From Acidobacteriota bacterium (lineage in GTDB: Bacteria; Acidobacteriota; Terriglobia; Terriglobales; Acidobacteriaceae), in assembly GCA_018268755.1 (NCBI GenBank), contig JAFDVW010000013.1, forward strand, positions 281,295-345,294: DNA of 64,000 bases. The letters run 5' to 3'. How positions within the stretch are numbered: position 1 is the stretch's first letter; every line of letters begins with the position of its first letter. The notes beneath the pieces are model-generated. The model searched no databases. It was not told the DNA's origin and worked only from the letters and a program-made list of their open reading frames with translations. Of this stretch, positions 17,492 to 24,724 are shown piece by piece. The translations under genes and the position numbers were made by a program.

Positions 17492-18225
17492 AAGAGAAGA
17501 AAAGCGCGAAAACATACAAACCGCTGCAAATATTGGCCATTGGCGCTCATCCCGATGATGTGGAATTGTGCTGCGCTGGCACCCTGGCCCGCTGCATTCA
17601 ACGGGGCGACAAAGTCACCATTGCGCTTGCGTGCAGAGGGGATTCGGCGTCTATGGATCTGCCCGGTGACAAAATCTCCAGCATCCGTAGCCGAGAGGCC
17701 CTGCATGCGGCGCGTGTGCTGGGGGCGGAGTTGATTGAGATGGGGATGTCTGACTACGGAGTTGACCTGACCCTGCAGGCCAAACAGGTGTTTTCCGATG
17801 TGATTCGCCAAACCGCACCCGATGTCATATTCACGCACTACCACACCGATTACGGCAGCGATCACAACAATACGTTTGTCTTGGTCCGGGATGCGGCGCT
17901 CGCGGCAACCGTTGGTAATTTTCGTACTTCTCGCCCAGCGGTGAGTAAATCGCCACTCATTTATATGTGGGAACCTCTGGCTGGCTATGGGTTTCAGCCG
18001 GAGATCTATGTCGATATCACGGAAACCTTTTCCCGCAAAGTGAAAATGTTGAATTGTCATCGCAGCCAACGGGAGTGGTTTCGTCGTCGCGGCGGAGTAG
18101 ATTTCCTGGACTACATAGAAGTGGTTGCAAAGTTTCGCGGTTATCAATCCGGGGTCAGATTCGCCGAGGGTTTTATACCGCTCAAGAATTGGGCCAATAT
18201 CGGCGCCAGATCGGTATTGCCATAG
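17488..18225 (+). CDS. PIG-L family deacetylase
   Basis: 245-residue LmbE/PIG-L zinc-dependent N-deacetylase. The diagnostic AHPDDVE motif lies near residue 19, and the second metal-binding histidines fall in THYHTDYGSDHNNT near residue 115. Family members remove acetyl groups from N-acetylglucosamine-type sugars or related amides. The GTG start overlaps the preceding stop by four bases, and the stop TAG shares its last base with a GTG that can start the next gene, so this is a tightly coupled three-gene set. It hints that the substrate of the locus carries an N-acetylated (amino) sugar, which is an inference. Confidence 0.9.
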   Translation: MKEKKSAKTYKPLQILAIGAHPDDVELCCAGTLARCIQRGDKVTIALACRGDSASMDLPGDKISSIRSREALHAARVLGAELIEMGMSDYGVDLTLQAKQVFSDVIRQTAPDVIFTHYHTDYGSDHNNTFVLVRDAALAATVGNFRTSRPAVSKSPLIYMWEPLAGYGFQPEIYVDITETFSRKVKMLNCHRSQREWFRRRGGVDFLDYIEVVAKFRGYQSGVRFAEGFIPLKNWANIGARSVLP

Positions 18226-19103
18226 TGCTTAACTGGTCAGGGGGAGAGGGTCTAAAGCATAGCGGAGACAACAAGATCGCCGGGCAGAAATTGTTCGGCA
18301 AGCGCGCCCTGGTAACCGGAGCAGGCACCGGCATTGGGAGAAGCATTGCCTTGGAGCTCGCGCGAGAAGGTGCGGACGTGATGCTCCACCATTCCCACGA
18401 AGCGGGCGGGGCCTTGGCAGCCGTCGAGGAGATCCGCAGCCATGGAGGGAAGGCGGCGGTACTGCCCGGTGATCTCAGCCGCATGGGTGATATTCATGCT
18501 CTCGCCAAAGGCACCCTTCGTTTTCTTGGGGGTATCGACATATTGGTAAACAATGCGGGAATTAGCATGAATGAACCATTCGCCACGGTGACTGTCGAAC
18601 AGTTTGATCTGCTTTATGCCGTGAACATCCGCGCGATGTATTTCCTCACACAGGCTCTCTTGCCGGGCTTGATATCGGGAGGCAATGGGACCGTTATCAA
18701 CATGAGTTCGATCCAGGCTTTGGCCGGAAATAGTGAGAACTCTGTCTACGGTGGAACCAAAGGAGCGGTCATTTCGTTTTCTCGTCACTTGGCCATTGAA
18801 TTGGCCCCCAAAGGCGTGCGAGTCAATGCAATAGCTCCTGGTGCCATCGAAGTGGAGAGTTATTACCTGGCAATGCCGGACTTTGATCCTCAATCCTTTG
18901 GCCGCAAAATACCCGCTGGGATGGTCGGGCAGCCATGGGATGTAGCCCGCGCGGTGGTCTTCCTGGCCTCAGAGGATGCCCGATATATTATCGGCCATAC
19001 GTTGATTGTGGACGGGGGAACCAGTGCGTGGCATGCGTTTTCAGAGGATTTTCGCAAGCCGAGCACCGCTGTTTGGGGAAAAGGGTATGTAAAGGGCAGG
19101 TAA
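18225..19103 (+). CDS. Short-chain dehydrogenase/reductase (SDR)
   Basis: NAD(P)-dependent classical SDR, about 292 residues from the chosen start. Cofactor motif TGAGTGIG, NNAG, catalytic serine in INMSSIQ and the YGGTK active site (Tyr-x3-Lys), then the PGAIEVE segment. The start is uncertain. GTG 18225 overlaps the preceding stop (TAGTG) and gives a roughly 25-residue leader before FGKRALVTGAG; TTG 18291 would give a more typical N-terminus but no ribosome site. Probably oxidises a sugar or sugar acid hydroxyl within this pathway, by position. Confidence 0.85.
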   Translation: MLNWSGGEGLKHSGDNKIAGQKLFGKRALVTGAGTGIGRSIALELAREGADVMLHHSHEAGGALAAVEEIRSHGGKAAVLPGDLSRMGDIHALAKGTLRFLGGIDILVNNAGISMNEPFATVTVEQFDLLYAVNIRAMYFLTQALLPGLISGGNGTVINMSSIQALAGNSENSVYGGTKGAVISFSRHLAIELAPKGVRVNAIAPGAIEVESYYLAMPDFDPQSFGRKIPAGMVGQPWDVARAVVFLASEDARYIIGHTLIVDGGTSAWHAFSEDFRKPSTAVWGKGYVKGR

Positions 19104-19121
19104 GTACAAGTAATTCAGATC

Positions 19122-19817
19122 ATGAAGGGACCCATAAGGCCGATGTTTGAACGTGAAGACGAAAAGATCAAATTCCTAAGGAGCAATCTGTATGTCGCAG
19201 CGATCTGTGACGTGCTGGATACCCTTGGCTATCGCAATCAGTCCATGCATTCTCGCTTGCGCCCGCTATTGCCCGATATCGCCTCATGTGGCTTTGTTGG
19301 CCGGGCCAGGCCGGTGCAATGGCTACAGACTGACCACGTTGATGAAGTGGACCCATACGGTCTTGAACTGGAAGCAATGGATTCGTTAACGCCGGGTGAT
19401 GTGGTTGTGCATGCCATCGAGCAGGATGCCGATTGTGCGCCGTGGGGTGAATTATTGACCACGGTGGCGATGCGCAACGGTGTCGTTGGTTGCGTCTGCG
19501 ACGGCAATATCCGAGATTGCGTGAAGATCGTGCAAATGGGGTTCCCTGTGTACTATTCAGGAATTATGCCATTGGATTCAAAAGGCCGGAGTCGCGTGCA
19601 GGCCTTTGACGTGCCCGTAAAGTGTGGTGGGGTTTGGGTACATCCAGGGGAACTGGTATTCGCTGATTTTGACGGGATTGTGGTGATTCCTAGGGCTGTA
19701 GAGCAAGAAACGCTGGACTTAGCAGCAGAAAAAATTGGGCAGGAGAATCTCGCGCGCAAAGAACTGGTTGAAGGCAGAACCATGCGAGAGATGTTTGAGA
19801 AATATAAAGTTCTCTGA
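19122..19817 (+). CDS. RraA-fold aldolase/decarboxylase-like protein
   Basis: 231-residue protein of the RraA superfamily. In catabolic operons these are class II aldolases for 4-hydroxy-2-oxo acids or oxaloacetate decarboxylases, rather than RNase E inhibitors. Signature GCVCDGNIRD (Gly-x3-Asp-Gly-x2-Arg-Asp type), WGELLTTVA before it, and VHPGELVFADFDGIVVIP after it are visible. The neighbours (enolase-type dehydratase, SDR) favour the aldolase reading: splitting a keto-deoxy acid to pyruvate and an aldehyde. No strong ribosome site precedes ATG 19122; ATG 19143 is an alternative. Confidence 0.85.
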   Translation: MKGPIRPMFEREDEKIKFLRSNLYVAAICDVLDTLGYRNQSMHSRLRPLLPDIASCGFVGRARPVQWLQTDHVDEVDPYGLELEAMDSLTPGDVVVHAIEQDADCAPWGELLTTVAMRNGVVGCVCDGNIRDCVKIVQMGFPVYYSGIMPLDSKGRSRVQAFDVPVKCGGVWVHPGELVFADFDGIVVIPRAVEQETLDLAAEKIGQENLARKELVEGRTMREMFEKYKVL

Positions 19818-19850
19818 CGTACAGGAGATCCTGGAATCCGGTTGGGGAAT

Positions 19851-21326
19851 ATGAAAAGAGTTGTGGTCGCGGGGCTTTTCCATGAAACACACAGTTTTCT
19901 GGACGGCCATACAGATTTGGACAACTTCGAGATTCGGGAAGGAGAGGCCCTGCTCGAAGCCATTGGCGATCCTTCGCCGTTAGGCGGGGTCCTTGAAGTA
20001 GGCCGAGCTGAAGGCTGGAAGATCATTCCCTCCGTCGACATGCGTGCGATGCCTGGGCCAGTTGTGACAGATGCCGTGGTCGAATTGTTCTGGAGCAAAG
20101 TTAAGAGCACCATTGAGTTGTGTGGCGCCGAGAATATCGACGGCATCTTTATCGTCCTGCATGGAGCGATGGTTTCTCAGTCTCTGGATGACGTGGAAGG
20201 AGAATTGCTTTCGAGGATACGCGAGCTGTTTGCGATAAAGCAGCCACCAGTGAGCATCGTGCTTGATCTCCATGCGAATTTGACTTCACAAATGGTGCGC
20301 CATGCCGATGTCATGGTGGCATACCGGGAGAACCCTCATGTAGACGCGAAGGCAGCTGCCATAGATGCAGCGCGCTTTCTCGCGCGATTGATGCGCACCC
20401 AGGAAAAGACAGAGACCATATTTGTGCATCCTCCTGTCATGTGGCCGCCAACCGGCACAGCCACAGCGGATGAGCCGATGAAATCACTTGAAATGCTTGC
20501 GCGAGAAATCGAACAAGCCAACCCCGATATCCTCGTCGTAAACGTGTTTGCCGGGTTTGCTTTTGCGGATACGCCCGGAACGGGTGTAAGTTTCGCGCTG
20601 ACCGCACTGAAGCCGGCGGACGCCGCTCGTGGTGAACTCAAGCGACTGGCCGACCTGGCCGTAGAGAAGAGGGATATAGGGAACGCGGCCAACCTTTCCC
20701 TAGACTCGGTATTGGCGAAACTATCGGAGCACTCCCAGGGGCCCATAGTGTTGGTGGAACCGTCAGACAATATCGGCGCTGGTGCACCCGGAAGCGGCAT
20801 AAGCCTTCTTCAAAAGCTTCTAGAGTGCTCTATCCAAAACGCTGCAGTGGTGGTTCATGATCCAGAGGCCGTCATACTCCTTTCTGCAAAATCCATCGGG
20901 GAAGTGATGACGATAACTTTTGGCGGGAAAGGGTCTTCGGCATATAGTGGCCCAATTACGCTGGATGCAGAACTGATGTCGATAAGCGACGGCAACTTTG
21001 AACTCGAAGACAGTCAAAGCCATTTGGCATCTATGTTCGGTGGCCACATTCAGATGGGGCCCTGTGCCGTGGTGCGCCATCAGGGAATACAAATTCTACT
21101 AACCAGCCGGAAAACACCGCCTTTCGATCTCGGCCAGTGGCGAAGTCAGGGGATCAACCCGGAAGAACTCTTTGTGATTGGTGTGAAAGCGGCAGTGGCC
21201 CATCGTAGAGCTTATGACGCCATCGCTAAGGCGAGCTACACGGTGGACACGCCGGGGCCGTGCGCGAACAATCTGCGAATGCTGCCGTACAAGAAAATCC
21301 AGAGGCCGATTTATCCGCTTGATTGA
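19851..21326 (+). CDS. M81 family (MlrC-like) metallopeptidase homologue
   Basis: 491-residue protein of the M81/MlrC family, named after a microcystin-degrading metalloprotein. Visible blocks: GLFHETHSF at the N-terminus (metal-binding His), LHGAM, DLHANLT, YRENPHVD, the glycine-rich EPSDNIGAGAPGSG, and the C-terminal domain with LLTSRKTPPFDL and VKAAVAHRRAYD. ATG 19851 is preferred over TTG 19842. Family members often occur in catabolic operons with no peptide substrate known, so hydrolysis of an amide-linked or lactam intermediate is only a suggestion. It lies 33 bases after the aldolase gene. Confidence 0.88.
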   Translation: MKRVVVAGLFHETHSFLDGHTDLDNFEIREGEALLEAIGDPSPLGGVLEVGRAEGWKIIPSVDMRAMPGPVVTDAVVELFWSKVKSTIELCGAENIDGIFIVLHGAMVSQSLDDVEGELLSRIRELFAIKQPPVSIVLDLHANLTSQMVRHADVMVAYRENPHVDAKAAAIDAARFLARLMRTQEKTETIFVHPPVMWPPTGTATADEPMKSLEMLAREIEQANPDILVVNVFAGFAFADTPGTGVSFALTALKPADAARGELKRLADLAVEKRDIGNAANLSLDSVLAKLSEHSQGPIVLVEPSDNIGAGAPGSGISLLQKLLECSIQNAAVVVHDPEAVILLSAKSIGEVMTITFGGKGSSAYSGPITLDAELMSISDGNFELEDSQSHLASMFGGHIQMGPCAVVRHQGIQILLTSRKTPPFDLGQWRSQGINPEELFVIGVKAAVAHRRAYDAIAKASYTVDTPGPCANNLRMLPYKKIQRPIYPLD

Positions 21327-21356
21327 AGAATTCTGGATCCTCAAGAGGAAGACTAC

Positions 21357-22427
21357 GTGACGATTACAGAACTGACCAGAACTCTTAACAACCTTGGGCA
21401 AGTGAGCCAAACTTCTACGACCCCTGACGGGAGCAGGCTTTTGATAGTTCCGGATGGAGGCCGGGTCCTTGGACTCTTCTCGGCTGACTCGGACCAGAAT
21501 TTTTACTGGACCAATCCAGCTGTTTTTGCGGCAAAGGCCGGGACTGTGTTGAACAAAGAAGGCTGGAGAAATCTGGGTGGTGACCGCACTTGGCTGGCTC
21601 CAGAAATTGAACTGTCTTTTCCTCGCTCTCCCGATTTAAGCACTTATCGCGTGCCTCCAGAGATTGATCCAGGAAACTATGAAGTTGTGCAATCGGGCTC
21701 GTCCCTTCATGTTCTGTGCCGGGCGAAGGTAAAGTTATTCCGTTCTCATCAAAGCATCGATTGTGAGATCACCAAGACTTGGCAGGGAGCTTCGAATCCT
21801 CTGCGATACGAAAAAGTCTGGGACCAAATGGCCGGCGTACAGTTCGCAGGATATACACAGAGCACATTATTGCGGCTCGCTGAACCTGAGAAAGATAGTG
21901 GGCCTATTGGAGTATGGAACCTGATACAGATGCCTCACACGGGAACCGCATTTTTCCCTCTGCACGGTGCTTCAGAACCTACGGTCTATTTCGGAACCAT
22001 TCCGCCAGATGATCTAATCGTGAAAAATCATATGGTTGGTTATCGGATGAGTGCCGAGGGGATCCAGAAGATTGGAATTCGCGCGGCCGCATCTACCGGC
22101 AGGGCCGGGTATCTGTATCGGGATGGTGCGCTGCAGGTTCTTCTCGTGAGGAATGTATTCCTGGACCCGAGCGCTGAATATGTGGATGTCCCATGGGATA
22201 GTTCTGGGCAGTTGGGTAGTCGTGGATACTCTTTTCAAGCTTGCAACCTGAACCATAAGGAGATAGGGACATTCAGCGAGTTGGAATATCACGCGCCCGC
22301 TGTGGGGTCTGGCACAGGACGATGGAAGCATCAGGATGTTTCGCAAGTGTGGGCATTCCGAGGTCCGATGGAGTCCATCAGGGAAATAGGTCAAACCTTA
22401 ATAGCCCCGGATTTTCCCATTCTTTGA
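21357..22427 (+). CDS. Galactose-mutarotase-like beta-sandwich protein
   Basis: A 356-residue predicted cytoplasmic protein rich in beta strands. Its N-terminal GSRLLIVPDGGRVLGLF and ENFYW/NPAVF-type pattern, central YEKVWDQ and late AEYVDVPW resemble aldose-1-epimerase-like (DUF4380/DUF6786-type) proteins. I recognise the fold type rather than a defined family. GTG 21357 follows AGAGGA at suitable spacing. Position inside the operon suggests recognition or anomer conversion of the imported sugar. No catalytic residues are assigned. Confidence 0.55.
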   Translation: MTITELTRTLNNLGQVSQTSTTPDGSRLLIVPDGGRVLGLFSADSDQNFYWTNPAVFAAKAGTVLNKEGWRNLGGDRTWLAPEIELSFPRSPDLSTYRVPPEIDPGNYEVVQSGSSLHVLCRAKVKLFRSHQSIDCEITKTWQGASNPLRYEKVWDQMAGVQFAGYTQSTLLRLAEPEKDSGPIGVWNLIQMPHTGTAFFPLHGASEPTVYFGTIPPDDLIVKNHMVGYRMSAEGIQKIGIRAAASTGRAGYLYRDGALQVLLVRNVFLDPSAEYVDVPWDSSGQLGSRGYSFQACNLNHKEIGTFSELEYHAPAVGSGTGRWKHQDVSQVWAFRGPMESIREIGQTLIAPDFPIL

Positions 22428-22499
22428 CGCGGGTTGCGTGTGTCACCGCAATGCTGTGGCCGGAAGGGCGAAAAAAGAATTCGTGTATGAGGTGGATCA

Positions 22500-22949
22500 A
22501 TGGGTACCAGCATTGTATTTTGCTTCCTCGGAGCGCTTTCCTTCGGGTCTTGTGCTTGCGTGTCAAAGATTGCGGATCGCCAAGGTTGCAGAGCTTCCGC
22601 TTTGATTTCTTGTCTTTTCGGTTGGGCTGCGGTGTTCATGCTGATTCGGACCCTCGTGGCTAAGACCGGCTTTGCCCTGCCGGGTAGGGCAACCGGCATG
22701 GCCGTCGTGTTAGGTGTATGTGCAGCGGTGGCGATTTTTGCATTTCAGATGTCCATTTCCATGGGCAAAGTTACGGTGGCGTGGTTGGTAATGAACCTTT
22801 CTTCCGGCGTTCCGGCGCTGGTTTCGATCTGGCTTTATCGGGAAGAGCTCACGCCCCTGAAATATGTTGCGTTTACCTTGGCGCTGGCCGCGCTGATCTG
22901 TTTATTTTTGGGGAAGAAGTTGGAGATGCAGGCTCCAGCCACAAAGTAA
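22500..22949 (+). CDS. DMT-superfamily transporter half, subunit A
   Basis: 149-residue, strongly hydrophobic protein with about four to five predicted helices and the small-half layout of EamA/DMT transporters (GALSFGSCACVSKIADRQG at the start, GVPALVSIWLYREELTP late). GAGGTG precedes ATG 22500. Followed after 11 bases by a second, distinct half. Together they would form the ten-helix unit that is one chain in ordinary EamA proteins. Likely carries a sugar, amino sugar or acid of this pathway across the inner membrane. Confidence 0.72.
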   Translation: MGTSIVFCFLGALSFGSCACVSKIADRQGCRASALISCLFGWAAVFMLIRTLVAKTGFALPGRATGMAVVLGVCAAVAIFAFQMSISMGKVTVAWLVMNLSSGVPALVSIWLYREELTPLKYVAFTLALAALICLFLGKKLEMQAPATK

Positions 22950-22960
22950 AGGAGACAGGC

Positions 22961-23380
22961 ATGTGGTTTTTATTGATGTTGTTGATGCTTTTGACCAATG
23001 GGATGAGCGCTTTTGGTCTAAAGGTGATCGCGGCTTGGGGACTTCCGGATACATCTAAATTTCCTTATCTGACGGTGTGGTATGCCGCAGGATTCGCCTG
23101 CATCGCACTGCCATTCTTTATGAGGAAACAAATTGTAAGCCCCCGGGAATTGGGGTGGGGGGCGGCGATGGCAGTTTTGAGCATTGGTGGACAGCTGGCC
23201 ACGGCAGTTGCCTTGCAAACCGGGGCGCCGGGCAATGTCGTGTTTCCTGTTACCACGGGAGGAGCGATTTTAATGGTCGGCGTGGCGGGGCAAGTATTCT
23301 TTGGAGAGCGCATGAATAGAGTGACAACGGTGGGAATCTTGTTGGGATTTCTGGCCGTATTGTTGCTGAGCATCGGATAA
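22961..23380 (+). CDS. DMT-superfamily transporter half, subunit B
   Basis: 139-residue hydrophobic protein with four to five helices. The C-terminal GQVFFGERMNRVTTVGILLGF matches the EamA pattern of a conserved Glu and Arg before the last helix. AAAGGAGACAGGC precedes ATG 22961, so it has its own ribosome site and is not the product of a frameshift in a fused gene. It partners the preceding half-transporter and closes the catabolic run. Confidence 0.72.
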   Translation: MWFLLMLLMLLTNGMSAFGLKVIAAWGLPDTSKFPYLTVWYAAGFACIALPFFMRKQIVSPRELGWGAAMAVLSIGGQLATAVALQTGAPGNVVFPVTTGGAILMVGVAGQVFFGERMNRVTTVGILLGFLAVLLLSIG

Positions 23381-23783
23381 ATAAGACTTGTTGCGTTGAT
23401 CACCATCCTATCCCCGGCTGAAGGGTTGCCAGCCGTTACCCTGCGGCGATCCGAGCCGGAGTGCTTCAGGCGGTTGAGGAAAAAGAAGGAGAGAGCCTCC
23501 GCACCCGATTCCTCGATATGGCGGGCAATCCAGTAAGGCTGGCACAATCTGCGGCACAGCTCGGCGAGCTGTGCTGGTCTCCAGTGGAACCGACGTCGAG
23601 ACGGTGTCGTCAATATTGCGCCACAGTAACGTCAGACCTCGTTGGAGACTTGCCGCCACGATTCCAACAAACCAAAAGCTCATGGTAAGTTCTTGGGCAG
23701 CTGCTGGCAGGGAGCAAGGCCCATAGCGGGACGGGAAACCATCTGGTGCGAGCTGTCCGGGCTTGCAAGGGAAAGAAAAGAAA
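23381..23783. other. Intergenic stretch with a perfect inverted repeat
   Basis: No gene recognised between the transporter and tRNA-Val. It contains a perfect 9-bp inverted repeat GCACAGCTC-GGC-GAGCTGTGC at 23554-23574 without a T run, so it is unlikely to be a simple terminator. Confidence 0.5.
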
Positions 23784-23860
23784 TGGTAGGCACGAGGAGA
23801 CTCGAACTCCTGACCTCTACCGTGTCAAGGTAGCGCTCTAACCAACTGAGCTACGCGCCT
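23784..23860 (-). tRNA. tRNA-Val (GAC)
   Basis: Complete cloverleaf read on the minus strand: acceptor AGGCGCG pairs with CGTGCCT (one G-U), D-arm GCTC/GAGC, anticodon stem CTACC/GGTAG with loop TTGACAC (anticodon GAC), T-arm AGGAG/CTCCT with TTCGAGT, discriminator A and an encoded CCA. Its 3' end faces the catabolic locus. Confidence 0.97.
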
Positions 23861-24067
23861 ACAAACGCAGACGGGAAACGCTGCTAGGGAGGGCCTGTAA
23901 CGCCACTCCAGGATTTTAACACGCGGAGCCGGTCGTCCGCGCTGCTTTGCCGGCCCGCAATTCCCAGATTTTGTTCCATAAACATAAATAAAGATACTCC
24001 CCTAAAAATCTTCGTCGCCCCGCTAGTTTCGGCCCTAAGCACCGGACCCGGCTGATACCATAAAGCC

Positions 24068-24436
24068 GTGGGCTATGATTTCCATCGCCGGGTGCTGGTT
24101 TTGCTGCTTATCAGCGCCTTGGCCCCGTTTTCCGCCTTTTGCCAGCCGGGCGGTCCCACCCATACGACGGCGGCCTCGGTCATCGGACGATACGCTCCGC
24201 ATATGGAGCCGCAGATCGACCATCCGGTCCGTTCTGTCGTGGGGTGGAACGGAAGACTCAGTCCGGCGGCTGCGGCCACGGCAAAGCTCGTGGCTGCCTT
24301 GCCGGTTTGGCGGACGGGAAATACGTCCCACCGCATGTCCCTCGTCCTTCTCGAACCGACATGGCAATTCAATGCCGGCCATGTGTCCTCGTACACCAGC
24401 CGTCCGCCACCCTGCGCGTCCGAAATTCAGCTCTAA
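24068..24436 (+). CDS. Hypothetical exported small protein (doubtful)
   Basis: A 122-codon frame starting GTG 24068 whose first 27 residues look like a signal peptide (basic start, then VLVLLLISALAPF, ending SAFCQ). The remainder has no recognisable domain and no strong ribosome site lies upstream. It occupies the gap between tRNA-Val and the small membrane protein. It may be a false gene. Confidence 0.35.
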   Translation: MGYDFHRRVLVLLLISALAPFSAFCQPGGPTHTTAASVIGRYAPHMEPQIDHPVRSVVGWNGRLSPAAAATAKLVAALPVWRTGNTSHRMSLVLLEPTWQFNAGHVSSYTSRPPPCASEIQL

Positions 24437-24505
24437 AGCCATTCCTCTCTCGACGCGAACCTTCGTCCTGCCTAGGGCGAACTATTCCCTTAAGGGTGGT
24501 GAAAC

Positions 24506-24697
24506 ATGGATTTTGGAACGGTCATCGTCGTGGTATTGACTTTGTTGGCGGTGTTTTTCCTCGTATTTTTGGAGAAGCATTCTCGCAGCAATGACGCTAA
24601 GCTGAAAGCGCAGGCGGGAGAGGATAGCGGGGTGACTCAGGCTCCGCCTTCCCCTAAGACCGAAGTGGCCAAGCGGAAAGCAAGGAACTCCCGCTAG
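24506..24697 (+). CDS. Small single-pass membrane protein
   Basis: 63-residue protein: one N-terminal membrane helix (VIVVVLTLLAVFFLVFL) followed by a charged Lys/Ala/Pro-rich tail. AAGGGTGGTG precedes the ATG, and it is 27 bases upstream of the antiporter gene in the same direction. It may be an accessory subunit of that antiporter; no family recognised. Confidence 0.65.
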   Translation: MDFGTVIVVVLTLLAVFFLVFLEKHSRSNDAKLKAQAGEDSGVTQAPPSPKTEVAKRKARNSR

Positions 24698-24724
24698 GCG
24701 GAAGACGCAATACAGGAGGGACTC

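Noticed and set aside
23642..23833. Small frame running into tRNA-Val
   Set aside because: Its C-terminal GTRRLELLTS is the translated tRNA, a well-known false-gene pattern.
5159..23860. Genomic island integrated at tRNA-Val
   Set aside because: The locus does lie on the 3' side of tRNA-Val, but no integrase, no second copy of the tRNA 3' end and no clear boundary on the left were found.
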